Shown piece by piece: positions 1-8,200 of a stretch of 27,234 nucleotides of DNA. This DNA comes from Diplocarpon mali (taxonomy: Eukaryota > Ascomycota > Leotiomycetes > Helotiales > Drepanopezizaceae). The stretch spans positions 2,463 to 29,696 of the forward strand of contig JAENRP010000449.1 of the NCBI GenBank assembly GCA_024741835.1, read 5' to 3'. A model generated the notes under the pieces. It did not search any database. It had not been told where the DNA came from and worked only from the letters and a program-made list of their open reading frames with translations. Both the position numbers and the translations under genes were made by a program. Position 1 is the first letter of the stretch. Each line of letters begins with the position of its first letter.

Positions 1-1006
1 AAAAAATATAATACTAAGCCTATTGCCCCCTTCCCTTTATAACTCCTCCGACCCCTCCTCCTCTGCGCTTAAGGAGACAAGCTCCAACTCCGTTTTAAAG
101 CTAGAGCTTAGCTCTTATCTACGCCCTTGCTTAGAACGACCCTAACCTCCTTTTACTACTACTAGTACCGCCTTACTAGCCGCTGCGCCTAATGCTACCC
201 TTGCTACTATAAGCCCTCTTCTTTTTATAAAAGACTCTACTACTATAGTAGTCTACTCTATTAATATAGTAATAGACCTTAAGAGGCCTAGCATAGTTCG
301 GCTAGATTGCTTTAACCTCGCTAGCTAAAACTTAATAAGGTCGCTACGCTCTTATTAGAAAGTTAGTAATTAATTTAATACTATTTCGAGTTTAACTTAT
401 AGCAACTATTGCTTAAACCCCCTTTAGCTAGCTTACTATAGCCTTAGCTATAGAGCGAAGCTTCGCAAGGCTAGTACGCTTAAGTTAAAAGTAGCTAATT
501 AAAGCCTTTGCGCTAGCTATTAGTAAGAGATTAATAAGAATCTAAGCGCGCTAGACCGCCTTTTAATAAAGTATCTTGCGATTCCTTATTAAAACCGCCT
601 GCGCGTTATTATTATTACTACTATTATCCTCCTCTTACTATTAAGCGGCCTCTCCTTACTACTCCTTAAGGGCCGCAGATAGCGCTGCGAACTCCTTACT
701 AATATAAAAGGGAAGCTATAAATAAGTATTAGCGCGAATAGAACTTTAAAGTCGATTCGAGGTACTTATAAGAATGCACTCTGCCTTCTACTCTTAGTAT
801 TAATAGTACTTTTTACTATACTCCAACTTAAACTCGCACTTATACGCAATATCGCATATAAGGCGCCGCATATACTAATAATAATATATGCGATAGGCTA
901 CTGCAAAGGCGCTTAATAGCAAAGGAATTGATACTATGCGTATTAGACGTAATTCAACCTTAGACTAAGGTAAACTTACTTATAGTAGTTAATAGTAGTA
1001 GTAGTA
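1..1006. other. Unassigned RIP-mutated flank of LINE-1, possible minus-strand coding remnant
   Basis: No recognisable domain. The plus strand is pyrimidine-rich and broken by TAA/TAG. On the minus strand, from about 760 down to 1, two overlapping frames read with stops almost only where Gln or Trp codons would be expected. One has a Glu/Asp/Asn-rich stretch near 600-650 (EEDNSSNNNN) and helical-looking text downstream. The other ends in a Ser/Glu-rich tail near 20-90. This could be a degraded gene of an element or host, or chance: RIP-mutated DNA gives misleading open frames. The segment was contiguous with 17495 onward before LINE-1 inserted. Low confidence in any coding role. Confidence 0.3.
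994..1006 (+). repeat. Target-site duplication of LINE-1, left copy
   Basis: The 13 bases AGTAGTAGTAGTA recur exactly at 17482-17494, after the A tail. The sequence is a trinucleotide repeat, so the exact length could be inflated by chance. The homologous 5' end of LINE-2 supports the position. Confidence 0.65.
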
Positions 1007-1011
1007 TAGGA

Positions 1012-1380
1012 CAGTCGTTCGACATTTTTCACCCTTTAGCAAACGACGCCTACTACCTTCCATTCTTTGCAGAATACCCTAAACACCTTGCCCTTTTGCC
1101 CCTATAAGCTGCAGTGGCTTATTACCATTATAATAGCAAAGTAGGTAGTATAGAGCCCTTAAGCGACCCCGCGGGCGTCCTCTACTACAACTCCGACTCC
1201 CTTATAAAGGAGGGAGAGCTACCTAATCCTATTAGAGGCTCTGATTCGATTTCTAAAGTCGAATTAACCCCTAGGGGTAACCCTATTATAGGAGGTAGAG
1301 ATTCGAGTATTAACCTCCTTAATCTTACCCCTATTTAAACCAACATTAGCCGAATGTAGAATGCGGCTCCTTCGGCTAAT
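1012..1380 (+). pseudogene. LINE-1 ORF1, N-terminal fragment
   Basis: This is the first part of the RNA-binding ORF1 protein. The frame through 1021 is open except for a few Gln-type stops. It contains FFAEYPKH near 1080 and IEPLSDPAG near 1150. The start of LINE-2 ORF1 has matching text in the same order (FFEEYDPNH and IEPISDP), which identifies the fragment and places the element's start. No clear ATG is visible; it was probably lost, or translation began further upstream. The frame runs into the gag-only LTR insertion after 1380 and resumes at 4819 in phase. Function is inferred from the family: ORF1 proteins coat the LINE transcript. Confidence 0.7.
1376..1380 (+). repeat. Target-site duplication CTAAT, left copy
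   Basis: Matches 4814-4818. If the LTR is taken to begin one base earlier (TA, from an original TG), the duplication is the 4-bp CTAA. The sequence cannot separate the two readings. Confidence 0.8.
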
Positions 1381-1626
1381 ATAGAGACCTGGAAGTAGAG
1401 GATCTTATGATATAAGTCATATAGTTAGATAAGGACTAAGAAAGGGGTATAAATAGGACTACTGTTATACTTAGAGATAGCGCGTAATGCCAACTACCTA
1501 TTCTACCCCTAATTAGTGAATTATCCTAGTTCTTATCTTCAGAGAGCCTACTTATAGTACTTCCTCCCTCTTTATCTTTGGTCTTCCCTTAGGCCTATTC
1601 TTATATTATTCCTACTCCCTCTTATA
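1381..1626 (+). repeat. 5' LTR of the gag-only element
   Basis: 246 bp, alignable over its whole length with 4568-4813. It has a TATA-type box (TATAAATAG, 1448-1456) inside GGGGTATAAATAGG, placed as expected for an LTR promoter. This copy keeps more C and G than the 3' LTR, so it was RIP-mutated less at most differing sites. Confidence 0.9.
1448..1456 (+). promoter_or_regulatory. TATA-type box of the LTR promoter
   Basis: TATAAATAG about 68 bp into the 5' LTR, unchanged in the 3' LTR (4635-4643) despite RIP around it. A Pol II promoter role is inferred from position. Confidence 0.5.
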
Positions 1627-2429
1627 TTAGTGACCTACGCAGGGACGATTCCTTTAAGATTTCGTCTTTATACGACTTCTCTTCTTAATTCTCTTAGTTC
1701 GCAGATAAGAGATCAACCCTTTGAAAACCCCTTTTAAAACAACAATTATTTAGTTATTTATAACTATCGGTTGTCATTCCTCTATTATCGACCTTGCAAT
1801 CACTTAGTTATTTAGAACTATCGATTGCCACTCTTTATTATTAATAACCTTAGATTTTCCCATTTCGGCCTCTATTCCGCCTCTCCTACCTTTGATTTAA
1901 AAAGCTTAAATTATTAGCTTATTAATACGATTATCGGATTTCTAGCCTTTTTAATATAAAGAAATTTAATTAGCTATAATAGCTACTTTAAATAATAGTA
2001 GTTTTAAGTATTTATATAATACTAAACGAAAGCTCTAATTAGAAGTATCTCCTTAGTTTTCTTAAAAAGCTAAATCAAATACTTTAGCTGCCTCTACTTA
2101 ATAGAACTCTATTCTTTACTTTAGAAATAACCCTTAGGATATACTAATTCTAAAAACTAATAGGAATTATCCTAGAAGCTAAAATGAATCTTTTTTAAAA
2201 ACTTTATCTTAGAAATTAGTCTTTGACTTAATAAACCTTTTCTTATTACTAGTGATTATAGTACCTTTATTTGCTACTTTATACCTATTAAAGAAGTCTT
2301 AGCAAAGTATAAATAAACTTTCTATAGAAGTTGGATTTTCACTCTTAAGCTAGGCCTACGAGTAGGAATATAAAAATGCAATTTTATATAACTTGAGTTC
2401 TTTACCTTCCCCTTTAATAACTGCACCTG
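1627..2429 (+). other. Leader of the gag-only element, no convincing gene
   Basis: No clear gag homology before about 2430. Just after the LTR, TAGTGACCTACGC (from 1628) could be a RIP-altered primer-binding site that began TGG, but I cannot match it to a tRNA. A 54-bp tandem duplication lies at 1743-1850. The rest is AT-rich sequence with stops in all frames. Confidence 0.4.
1743..1850 (+). repeat. 54-bp tandem duplication in the leader
   Basis: Copy 1 (1743-1796) and copy 2 (1797-1850) share the core TTAGTTATTTA followed by AACTATCG and end in similar CCTT sequences. Differences are mostly transitions, with a few other changes. Function unknown. Confidence 0.6.
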
Positions 2430-3243
2430 CTTTTTTAATATCGATACTTAAAAATACTAAAAATATCAATTTTAAACCTCTTTCCGACCCTTTGCCCGAA
2501 TCTTTTTAAGCCTATCCTAATTACTCTAAGATTGACTTAGATTCTAAAAACTCTTTAAAATACCTTAGGCCTTATATTCGACCTAGCTCCTCTCCTATCG
2601 AAATAAATAAAGCGATAATAGCCGCCTTTAAAGCTATTACTAATCATTTTCCCCTTCCTAGTTCCTCTAGCACTCCTTATTTTACTAAAGCTAATATTAC
2701 TAATTTCCTTAAATAATATAAGGAGACTTATTATAATTTCGGCATTAAATATAATAAGATAATCAATCGACTTCCCTACTACTATAATCAAATTAGCAAA
2801 GATATTATTAAATCTCTACTTAAGTAGAAGCTTTGCGAATCCTAAGAACTCCTTACTAAGGCTCTTAAATCTGAATTTTAAGAATTTGATAAATAGCAAA
2901 TTCGCAATACTTTGGCCTTTCTAAAGGAGTTTATTCTTATTACTTATACTCTTAAGGAACTTAAAAACTACTATTAGACCTTCACTTAAGTGTCAAATAC
3001 CTTAATTAATTAGAAGATTCTTAATAAAGTTAAAAGAGGACGCCTTTTCTTACTTAAATTACCTATTAGCCTTTAAAATAGGATTATTAAGCATTTTAGA
3101 ATTAATAAGCATAATCCTATAATATATGCTTAATTCGAAGACTTCTCGACCTTTGCATTAAACTCAGACCTTAGCAAAAGGACTATTAAGGCAATAGAAA
3201 AGGAAAAAGAGCCTACCTCCTCCTTTACTAAAGATCTTAAAAG

Positions 3244-3251
3244 CCTAGTAT
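3244..3251 (+). repeat. Target-site duplication CCTAGTAT, left copy
   Basis: Identical to 3750-3757; both lie in phase in the gag frame. Confidence 0.8.
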
Positions 3252-3335
3252 CGTGTATAATACCGCTCGGCCAAAATGTGAATCCATACCTTAGGGCGCG
3301 TACTAGTATATTTAGCCTATTTTCTGCATAATACA
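3252..3335 (+). repeat. Left terminal direct repeat of the miniature element
   Basis: 84 bp matching 3666-3749, including the shared stretch CGCTCGGCCAAAATGTGAAT. Differences are mainly transitions, plus offsetting 2-bp indels near the 3' end. It reads TG two bases in and ends CA, as LTRs often do. Confidence 0.8.
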
Positions 3336-3345
3336 CCCCCTAGGT

Positions 3346-3370
3346 CGCCGGAAGAACAGTTTTTCCGGCG
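3346..3370. other. Perfect hairpin inside the miniature element
   Basis: CGCCGGAA (3346-3353) pairs with TTCCGGCG (3363-3370) around a 9-base loop, and wobble or G-C pairs extend the stem outward. It sits just inside the left terminal repeat. It is unusually GC-rich for this window. Function unknown. Confidence 0.7.
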
Positions 3371-3665
3371 GCTTAAGTACTAGCCCAGTCTGTGGTAGCG
3401 TAGATGTGGCGCATAGACCGCTAAGCTAGTAGAAAATAGGTGGTCGGAAGGGCCGGAATGCAATTTTCTTTAGCTATATATCAGAGGTCATTTTACTTAA
3501 ATCTGTCGAAACTTCTATCGATGCAGTCGAAACCGAGTATAATTATTGCCGAATTCTTTAAAAAGTGGTTTACCGGTAGAACTTCGAAGCGAGAAACGTC
3601 GGCTAAACCTCGCGCAAGAGAAATGCGAAAAGATTTATCACTGCGCTTATAGGGCTTATAACTGT

Positions 3666-3749
3666 TATATATAATACCGCTCGGCCAAAATGTGAATCCA
3701 CACCTTAGGGCGCGTACTAGCATATTTAGCCTATTTTTTCTGCATAACA
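3666..3749 (+). repeat. Right terminal direct repeat of the miniature element
   Basis: 84 bp, same orientation as 3252-3335. The first four bases changed from CGTG to TATA, consistent with RIP. Confidence 0.8.
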
Positions 3750-3757
3750 CCTAGTAT
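3750..3757 (+). repeat. Target-site duplication CCTAGTAT, right copy
   Basis: Identical to 3244-3251. The gag frame continues directly after it. Confidence 0.8.
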
Positions 3758-4143
3758 AAGAACATTCGAAGGCTTTAGAAGTTACTAAAGAGGCAAAGAG
3801 AAATCCAATAGTAATTCCCTTTACTCGTAGTCCTAGCCTAAGAGTAAAATCTACTTTAAAAATCAAGGAACTCAAAGCCTAGTTTTCTAAACTTTATATC
3901 TAACATTTAGAAACCTTAATTAAAGGCCTTCTTTAAGAAACTTATCGCGCTCTTTAATTTAGTAATTAATAGACTTTAAAAGGTAAAAACTAGTATGCGA
4001 ACTCTAATACCTAAATCCAGCTTCCTTTAAATTAAATAAGCGAGTTGCCACCTTAGAAAGACTTAATAATCGTATATAGCTATATTAAAGAAATTCTTAA
4101 ATTATTAGTCTAATTTTATATAAAGCCTAATTTTCTTTAGTGA

Positions 4144-4567
4144 AGACGCCTCTTAAGTTAGTTAAGGCATATATACTTAAGATTACTTAAAATTGTCTTT
4201 AAATTTTCTTTAAAATTGCGATTTAATAGCTTTAACAACTTTGAGCTTTTAACTCGCAGGCCCGGCCTAAGAGTCGTATTACTAAAGGAGGAAAAGGAGT
4301 TTTTATCATTTTTATTTATTTACTACCGCACCTTTCCCCTTCCTCCTCTTCCTTTATATATTTCTTTAAAATCTACTTATAGGCCTAATTTGCAAGTTAA
4401 AAAAAAAAAAAAACCCTCTTTCCTCTCCTTACCTTTACGACTTTAAGTACTAACCTTACTTATACTTATTATTTTTACAAATAGGGATTGGTATTCTTAA
4501 CTTATAAAAGTCTTATATTCTTTACTAATAGTAGTAAGGGCCGCTACTTAAGTTAGTTAAGGCATAT
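4144..4567 (+). other. 3' non-coding part of the gag-only element
   Basis: No gene seen. It holds a purine tract (AAAGGAGGAAAAGGAG, 4284-4299) that could be a polypurine tract but lies about 270 bp before the LTR, and a 15-base A run (4399-4413). It also has a 24-bp direct repeat (4152-4175 and 4547-4570); the second copy overlaps the LTR start. Short open frames here have no protein character. Confidence 0.5.
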
Positions 4568-4813
4568 ATAAAGACCTAGAAATAAAGGATCTTATAATAT
4601 AAGTTATATAGTTAAATAAGGATTAAGAAAGGGGTATAAATAGGACTACTATTATACTTAAAGATAGCGCGTAATACTAACTACCTATTCTACCCCTAAC
4701 TAGTGAATTATTCTAGTTCTTATTTTTAGAGAGCTTGCTTATAGTACTTCCTCCCTCTTTATCTTTAGTCTTCCCTTAAGCTTATTCTTATATTATTCCT
4801 ACTTCCTCTTATA
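4568..4813 (+). repeat. 3' LTR of the gag-only element
   Basis: 246 bp with the same TATA-type box (4635-4643). Differences from the 5' LTR are all transitions, and most show this copy as the more mutated. Confidence 0.9.
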
Positions 4814-4818
4814 CTAAT
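4814..4818 (+). repeat. Target-site duplication CTAAT, right copy
   Basis: Follows the 3' LTR and matches 1376-1380. Joining 1380 to 4819 restores the LINE-1 ORF1 frame. Confidence 0.8.
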
Positions 4819-4937
4819 TTAAGCCAAATTATTAATAATGCCAAAAGGGGACTACTATCCCTAATCGATTAAAGAGCTAATAAAACCTTTAGAATCGACT
4901 TCTCCTTTTAAAATGACGCTAATAGTATTAATACTGA
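4819..4937 (+). pseudogene. LINE-1 ORF1, middle fragment between the two LTR insertions
   Basis: This short piece continues the frame from 1380 (after removing the gag-only element) and leads into 12130 (after removing the Copia element). It reads NNAKRGLLSLID near 4840 and IDFSF near 4900, with single Gln-type stops. No domain can be named. Its value is positional: both junctions keep phase, which shows that LINE-1 was present before both LTR elements. Confidence 0.75.
4933..4937 (+). repeat. Target-site duplication ACTGA, left copy
   Basis: Matches 12125-12129; 5 bp is the usual Copia duplication. Confidence 0.9.
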
Positions 4938-5109
4938 TATTGCGCCATAAGGAGCCTCAGGCGCTAAGGCCTCTAAGGACTAGCTTATATAATATACCCC
5001 TAAAGTGGCCATAGAGTACTTTTATAAAGGGAGCTCAGATATATAGTTAGAGTAGAATTTTATAAGCTTCTGCTACTACTAGGAATCTACCTTTAAATAT
5101 AATATAATA
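4938..5109 (+). repeat. 5' LTR of the Copia element
   Basis: 172 bp, equal in length to the 3' LTR. It begins TATTGCGC and ends ATAATA, where the 3' copy keeps ATAACA and so shows the ancestral CA end. A TATATAATA run near 4985 is a possible promoter box. Confidence 0.93.
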
Positions 5110-5122
5110 GTTATCAGTACTA
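5110..5122 (+). promoter_or_regulatory. Candidate primer-binding site of the Copia element
   Basis: GTTATCAGTAC directly follows the 5' LTR. Copia elements often have TATCAGAGC-like sequence here, complementary to initiator tRNA-Met. The match is partial and the first bases may have been changed by RIP. Confidence 0.4.
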
Positions 5123-5239
5123 TTCGCGACTCTTAAGAGCAAACGATTAGAAATCCACTATATTTAAAGGCTTCTTAAAGAGGTTTTACTACTATTTTCA
5201 TCTATTCTCCCTCGCCTATACGCGTTATACAACTAGACT

Positions 5240-8200
5240 TAATATTCTAATGCTCCTAGCTAACTAATAGAACCTATACTCCTTACTATCCCAGTTAATA
5301 TAAGCGAATACTAGTAGAAAGAAGCTTAAGAGCTTAGCTCTAGTAGAGTTATACTCTAAGATAGGAAGTTATAGTACATTTAGTACGCTAAGCTAGAGTT
5401 TTAGGCCGAATTTCTATAGCTTTAAAAGCATATAAAGAAGCTAAGATAGGTTAATAACCCTAAACTATATACTATAGAAATAGGAAATCAAGCTCCGCTC
5501 TATAAGAATAAAGCTCTATACCTGCTAGATTTAGAAATAGAACTGCTATAGCTTGAAAAGATAGTAGAAGGATAGGACTAGAGAATATTGAAAAGCTATT
5601 ACGAGTTATACTAATAGTAGGAAGCTATCGATTAATAAACGCCAGCTTTAGCACTACTTATAAAAATAATAGCTAAAGACGTAAAGCTAGAGTATAAAAT
5701 AGTAGTAATGCAATACAATCTTATAATAGAAGCGTAAAAAAGGAATAGGAGCTCTTACACTTAGTTATACTATTGGATTACTAAGATAGTATACCCTATG
5801 CTACTTTAAGTAGTATAATATGATTGTAAGGAAGCGGGGAAATTATCAATTTAATAGATTATAGAGTACTTGCGCAAGGAACTAGCCCCTTTTAAGGTTA
5901 GTATAATAGAGTCAATTCAGAAAGACTATAATAATAAGCTCTTTAAAATAAGAAGTAGTAAAGTGGACTTAAAGACCTGGCTTACTAGCTTTAAGAAGAT
6001 CTATTAGGAAGCTTAAATGTATAGAGTCCTAGAGGTTTAAGGCTCCTTTACAATTATAAAGTTTCTATAGTCAGTTTACTACTAAGCTTTTACTTAATCT
6101 TAGTAGACCTAGGTAAAGCTTATTAGAGATAATAAGCTAGGCTTAAAGTATAAAAAAGATATAGTCTATTATATCAATTGGTTCTTAAGCTTAATAGAGC
6201 GAAGCCTAGCAAGCTCTTTATTAAAGGCAACCCTTAAAGTATACGCCTTGCTTAAAGGAGTAGGCGATTATACTAATCTAAGAGCATTAAGTAAAGGTAA
6301 AGTGAAGAAGACTCTTAAGAGAAGCGTTAAAAAGTGCCTTTACCCTTAGGTTAAAAATCACTTCTAAAACCTAAAGGAGTATAATAGGCTAAAATACGCC
6401 TTAACTAGCGCTAAGGAAGGTACGCTTTAAAACCTCCTTAGCTATAATAAGGTCAAAAGAATGCGTAAAAACCTTACTTCCTTAGAATAGAAAGAGCTTT
6501 AAGCTAAGCTCTCTTATATTAAATACGCTCTTATAAATCAATTTAAAGAAAGAATATCTATTAAAGCTTTAAAGAGCGGCAAATCTAAGATTATAGCCGC
6601 TCTTTTAAATCTAACTCTTTTTAAAGACTTTACCTTAGGAATATACTCCACCTTTAGAGCTCCCTATACTCTTTTAAATATAATCCTACTTAATAATTGC
6701 GCTGCGACGTACCTTATTAATCGAGAGGAGCTTTTAGTTCTTAGATTATTAAAAATCGCATATCCTTAAGACTATATAAAGGCAAGGAGCTCGAGTCTGC
6801 TAATAAAGAGGAGGGGTATACGTCTAATAAAAGGCGTTCTTACTAATAAAGGAGACTTAAAGCTTAGGAATATAGCGCTTATAAATAGGTTTAATATTAA
6901 TATTATCTTAGAGCCTCTTTTAAAGAAGGCTAGAGTATAGTATATAAGCCTAGACGTAACGCTTTAAAAGGGTATAGTAGATAATAATATAGTTATAAAG
7001 TAGCTAAAGTAAAAGTCGAATATTATAGTATTTAAATATAAGCCTATTAACTATTATAATACTTCTAACTCGCTATACTATGCTTAACCAACCTACTTAG
7101 CCTTTCCTACTTTATAATAGCATTTGCGAAGCTAATATAAACCCTTAAGGAGTAGTATATTCCTAAGAGCTAGGAACGATTCGGCAGATATTTAGCACCT
7201 TTAATTAAGCTATCTAAGAGTAGAGGCACTTAAGAAGCTTATATTAAACGCAAAAGGGGTAAAGATTAAAGAGAAGCTATAAATCAATTATAAAGCTTGC
7301 GCTTAGGCAAAAGCTAAGTAAAAGCCTTTTAAAAGAGAATTAGATTTTAAGGCTTTAAGACTATTCTTTAAGTGCTCTTAAGACCTATTTAATTATAGTA
7401 TATTAAGCCTCTTCTTAGAAAGCTAGCTTCTTTTAATTAAGGATAAATTTAATAGGAAGTTATTTGGATTTACTCTACTTTATAAGTCCCTAACGCTAGT
7501 TCTAAAAGCTCTTTAATCTTTTAAAGTATAAGTAAAGCGCTATTACTACCTCTTCCTATATATTCTAAAGAGCGATAATAATACCTTAGTATTCCCTTTA
7601 TAAGGAGTATCGAAATATAAAGAGTAGTATAAAGCTAAAGGCATAGAGGTAGAAGTCACTCTATCTTATACTTATAAACTAAATAAAGCTTCTAAGACAG
7701 CGGGAGTAAAGATTATTAAAAAGGCACTTATTATACTAATCTCTATTAACCTTTTAGAGTACTTATGGCCTAAAGCCGTACTAGCTATAATATACCTTTA
7801 TAATATCGGCCTATTAAAGCGTAAGGGATAGAAGAGTTTAAATAAGGTACTTTAGCTCTAGTTTAGATAATACTTTAAGTAGTATAATCCGCAGATTACT
7901 ATAAAGCTTATTACTAATTTAAGACTAGAATAAGGGGGTATAAAAGTATATAAAGCGCGCGCGTACCTATTAGTAAAGGAAAGGGAAGCTTTAAAGAATA
8001 AGAGAGCTTTTAAAACTATATTATAAGGGTATATTAGATACCTAGTTAGTTACTATACTACTAATATATATAGGATCTAAGTGCTTAAGCTTCGAAAGGT
8101 TATATTCTCTTAAAACGTCGAGTTCAATAAGTCCAAATTCTACTCTAAGGAGTATGAAAAGGTAGCTGGCCACCTATTCTTAATTATTAAAGAGATTATG

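Larger units (their letters stand above)
3252..3749. mobile_element. 498-bp miniature element with 84-bp terminal direct repeats (TRIM-like or MITE-like)
   Basis: Flanked by CCTAGTAT on both sides (3244-3251 and 3750-3757). Removing it with one copy restores the gag frame, which proves it is an insertion. Its ends are 84-bp direct repeats, as in a terminal-repeat retrotransposon in miniature. An 8-bp duplication, however, is longer than the 4-6 bp usual for LTR elements and is more like a hAT-type DNA transposon. Terminal inverted repeats are at most a few bases. The interior encodes nothing recognisable and keeps more CA and TG than its surroundings, so it is younger or was less exposed to RIP. 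No tRNA-type A or B box is convincing. Short open frames here are incidental. Confidence 0.75.
2430..4143 (+). pseudogene. gag: gag pseudogene of the LTR element, split by a miniature element
   Basis: Gag would form the retrotransposon particle. The frame through 2621 gives text typical of fungal LTR-element gag: a THF-type start near 2630, then YFTKANITNFL (about 2680-2715), NKIINRLPYYYN (about 2750-2785) and an Asp/Gln-rich helical stretch to about 3130. Stops sit where Gln or Trp are expected. After the 498-bp insert (3252-3749) the same frame resumes at 3758, reading SKALEVTKEAKRNP, and runs to about 4140. A zinc knuckle is not clear near the C-terminus; a cysteine-poor YSYIKEI at about 4070 may be its remnant. 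No pol follows. The start codon is not identified. Confidence 0.7.
1381..4813 (+). mobile_element. Gag-only, non-autonomous LTR retrotransposon inserted in LINE-1 ORF1
   Basis: Two 246-bp LTRs (1381-1626 and 4568-4813) flank a 2.9-kb interior. CTAAT borders both ends (1376-1380 and 4814-4818). The LTRs are equal in length and differ at about two dozen sites, all C/T or G/A transitions. The interior holds a gag-like frame (about 2430-4140) but no recognisable protease, RT, RNase H or integrase, so it would have depended on enzymes from another element. Fungal gag proteins of this style mostly belong to Ty3/Gypsy elements, but with no pol the superfamily is uncertain. Its gag is interrupted by a 498-bp miniature element. 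Confidence 0.85.

Noticed and set aside
2555..2791. 78-codon minus-strand frame
   Set aside because: Lies opposite the clear gag reading frame and has no protein character.
3385..3430. tRNA-like or Pol III promoter (SINE) signature in the miniature element
   Set aside because: GTGGCGCATAGACC resembles an A box only loosely, and no B box follows at a suitable distance.
3130..3750. Short open frames on both strands with repeated similar text
   Set aside because: They arise from the 84-bp terminal repeats and interior of the miniature element; no start context or homology, and they cross element boundaries.
4399..4413. 15-base A run as the tail of a retroposed element
   Set aside because: No duplication or LINE/SINE 3' sequence precedes it; it is most likely simple low-complexity sequence.
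4216..4446. 76-codon plus-strand frame
   Set aside because: Low-complexity Ser/Leu/Lys text over an A run in the non-coding 3' part of the LTR element.
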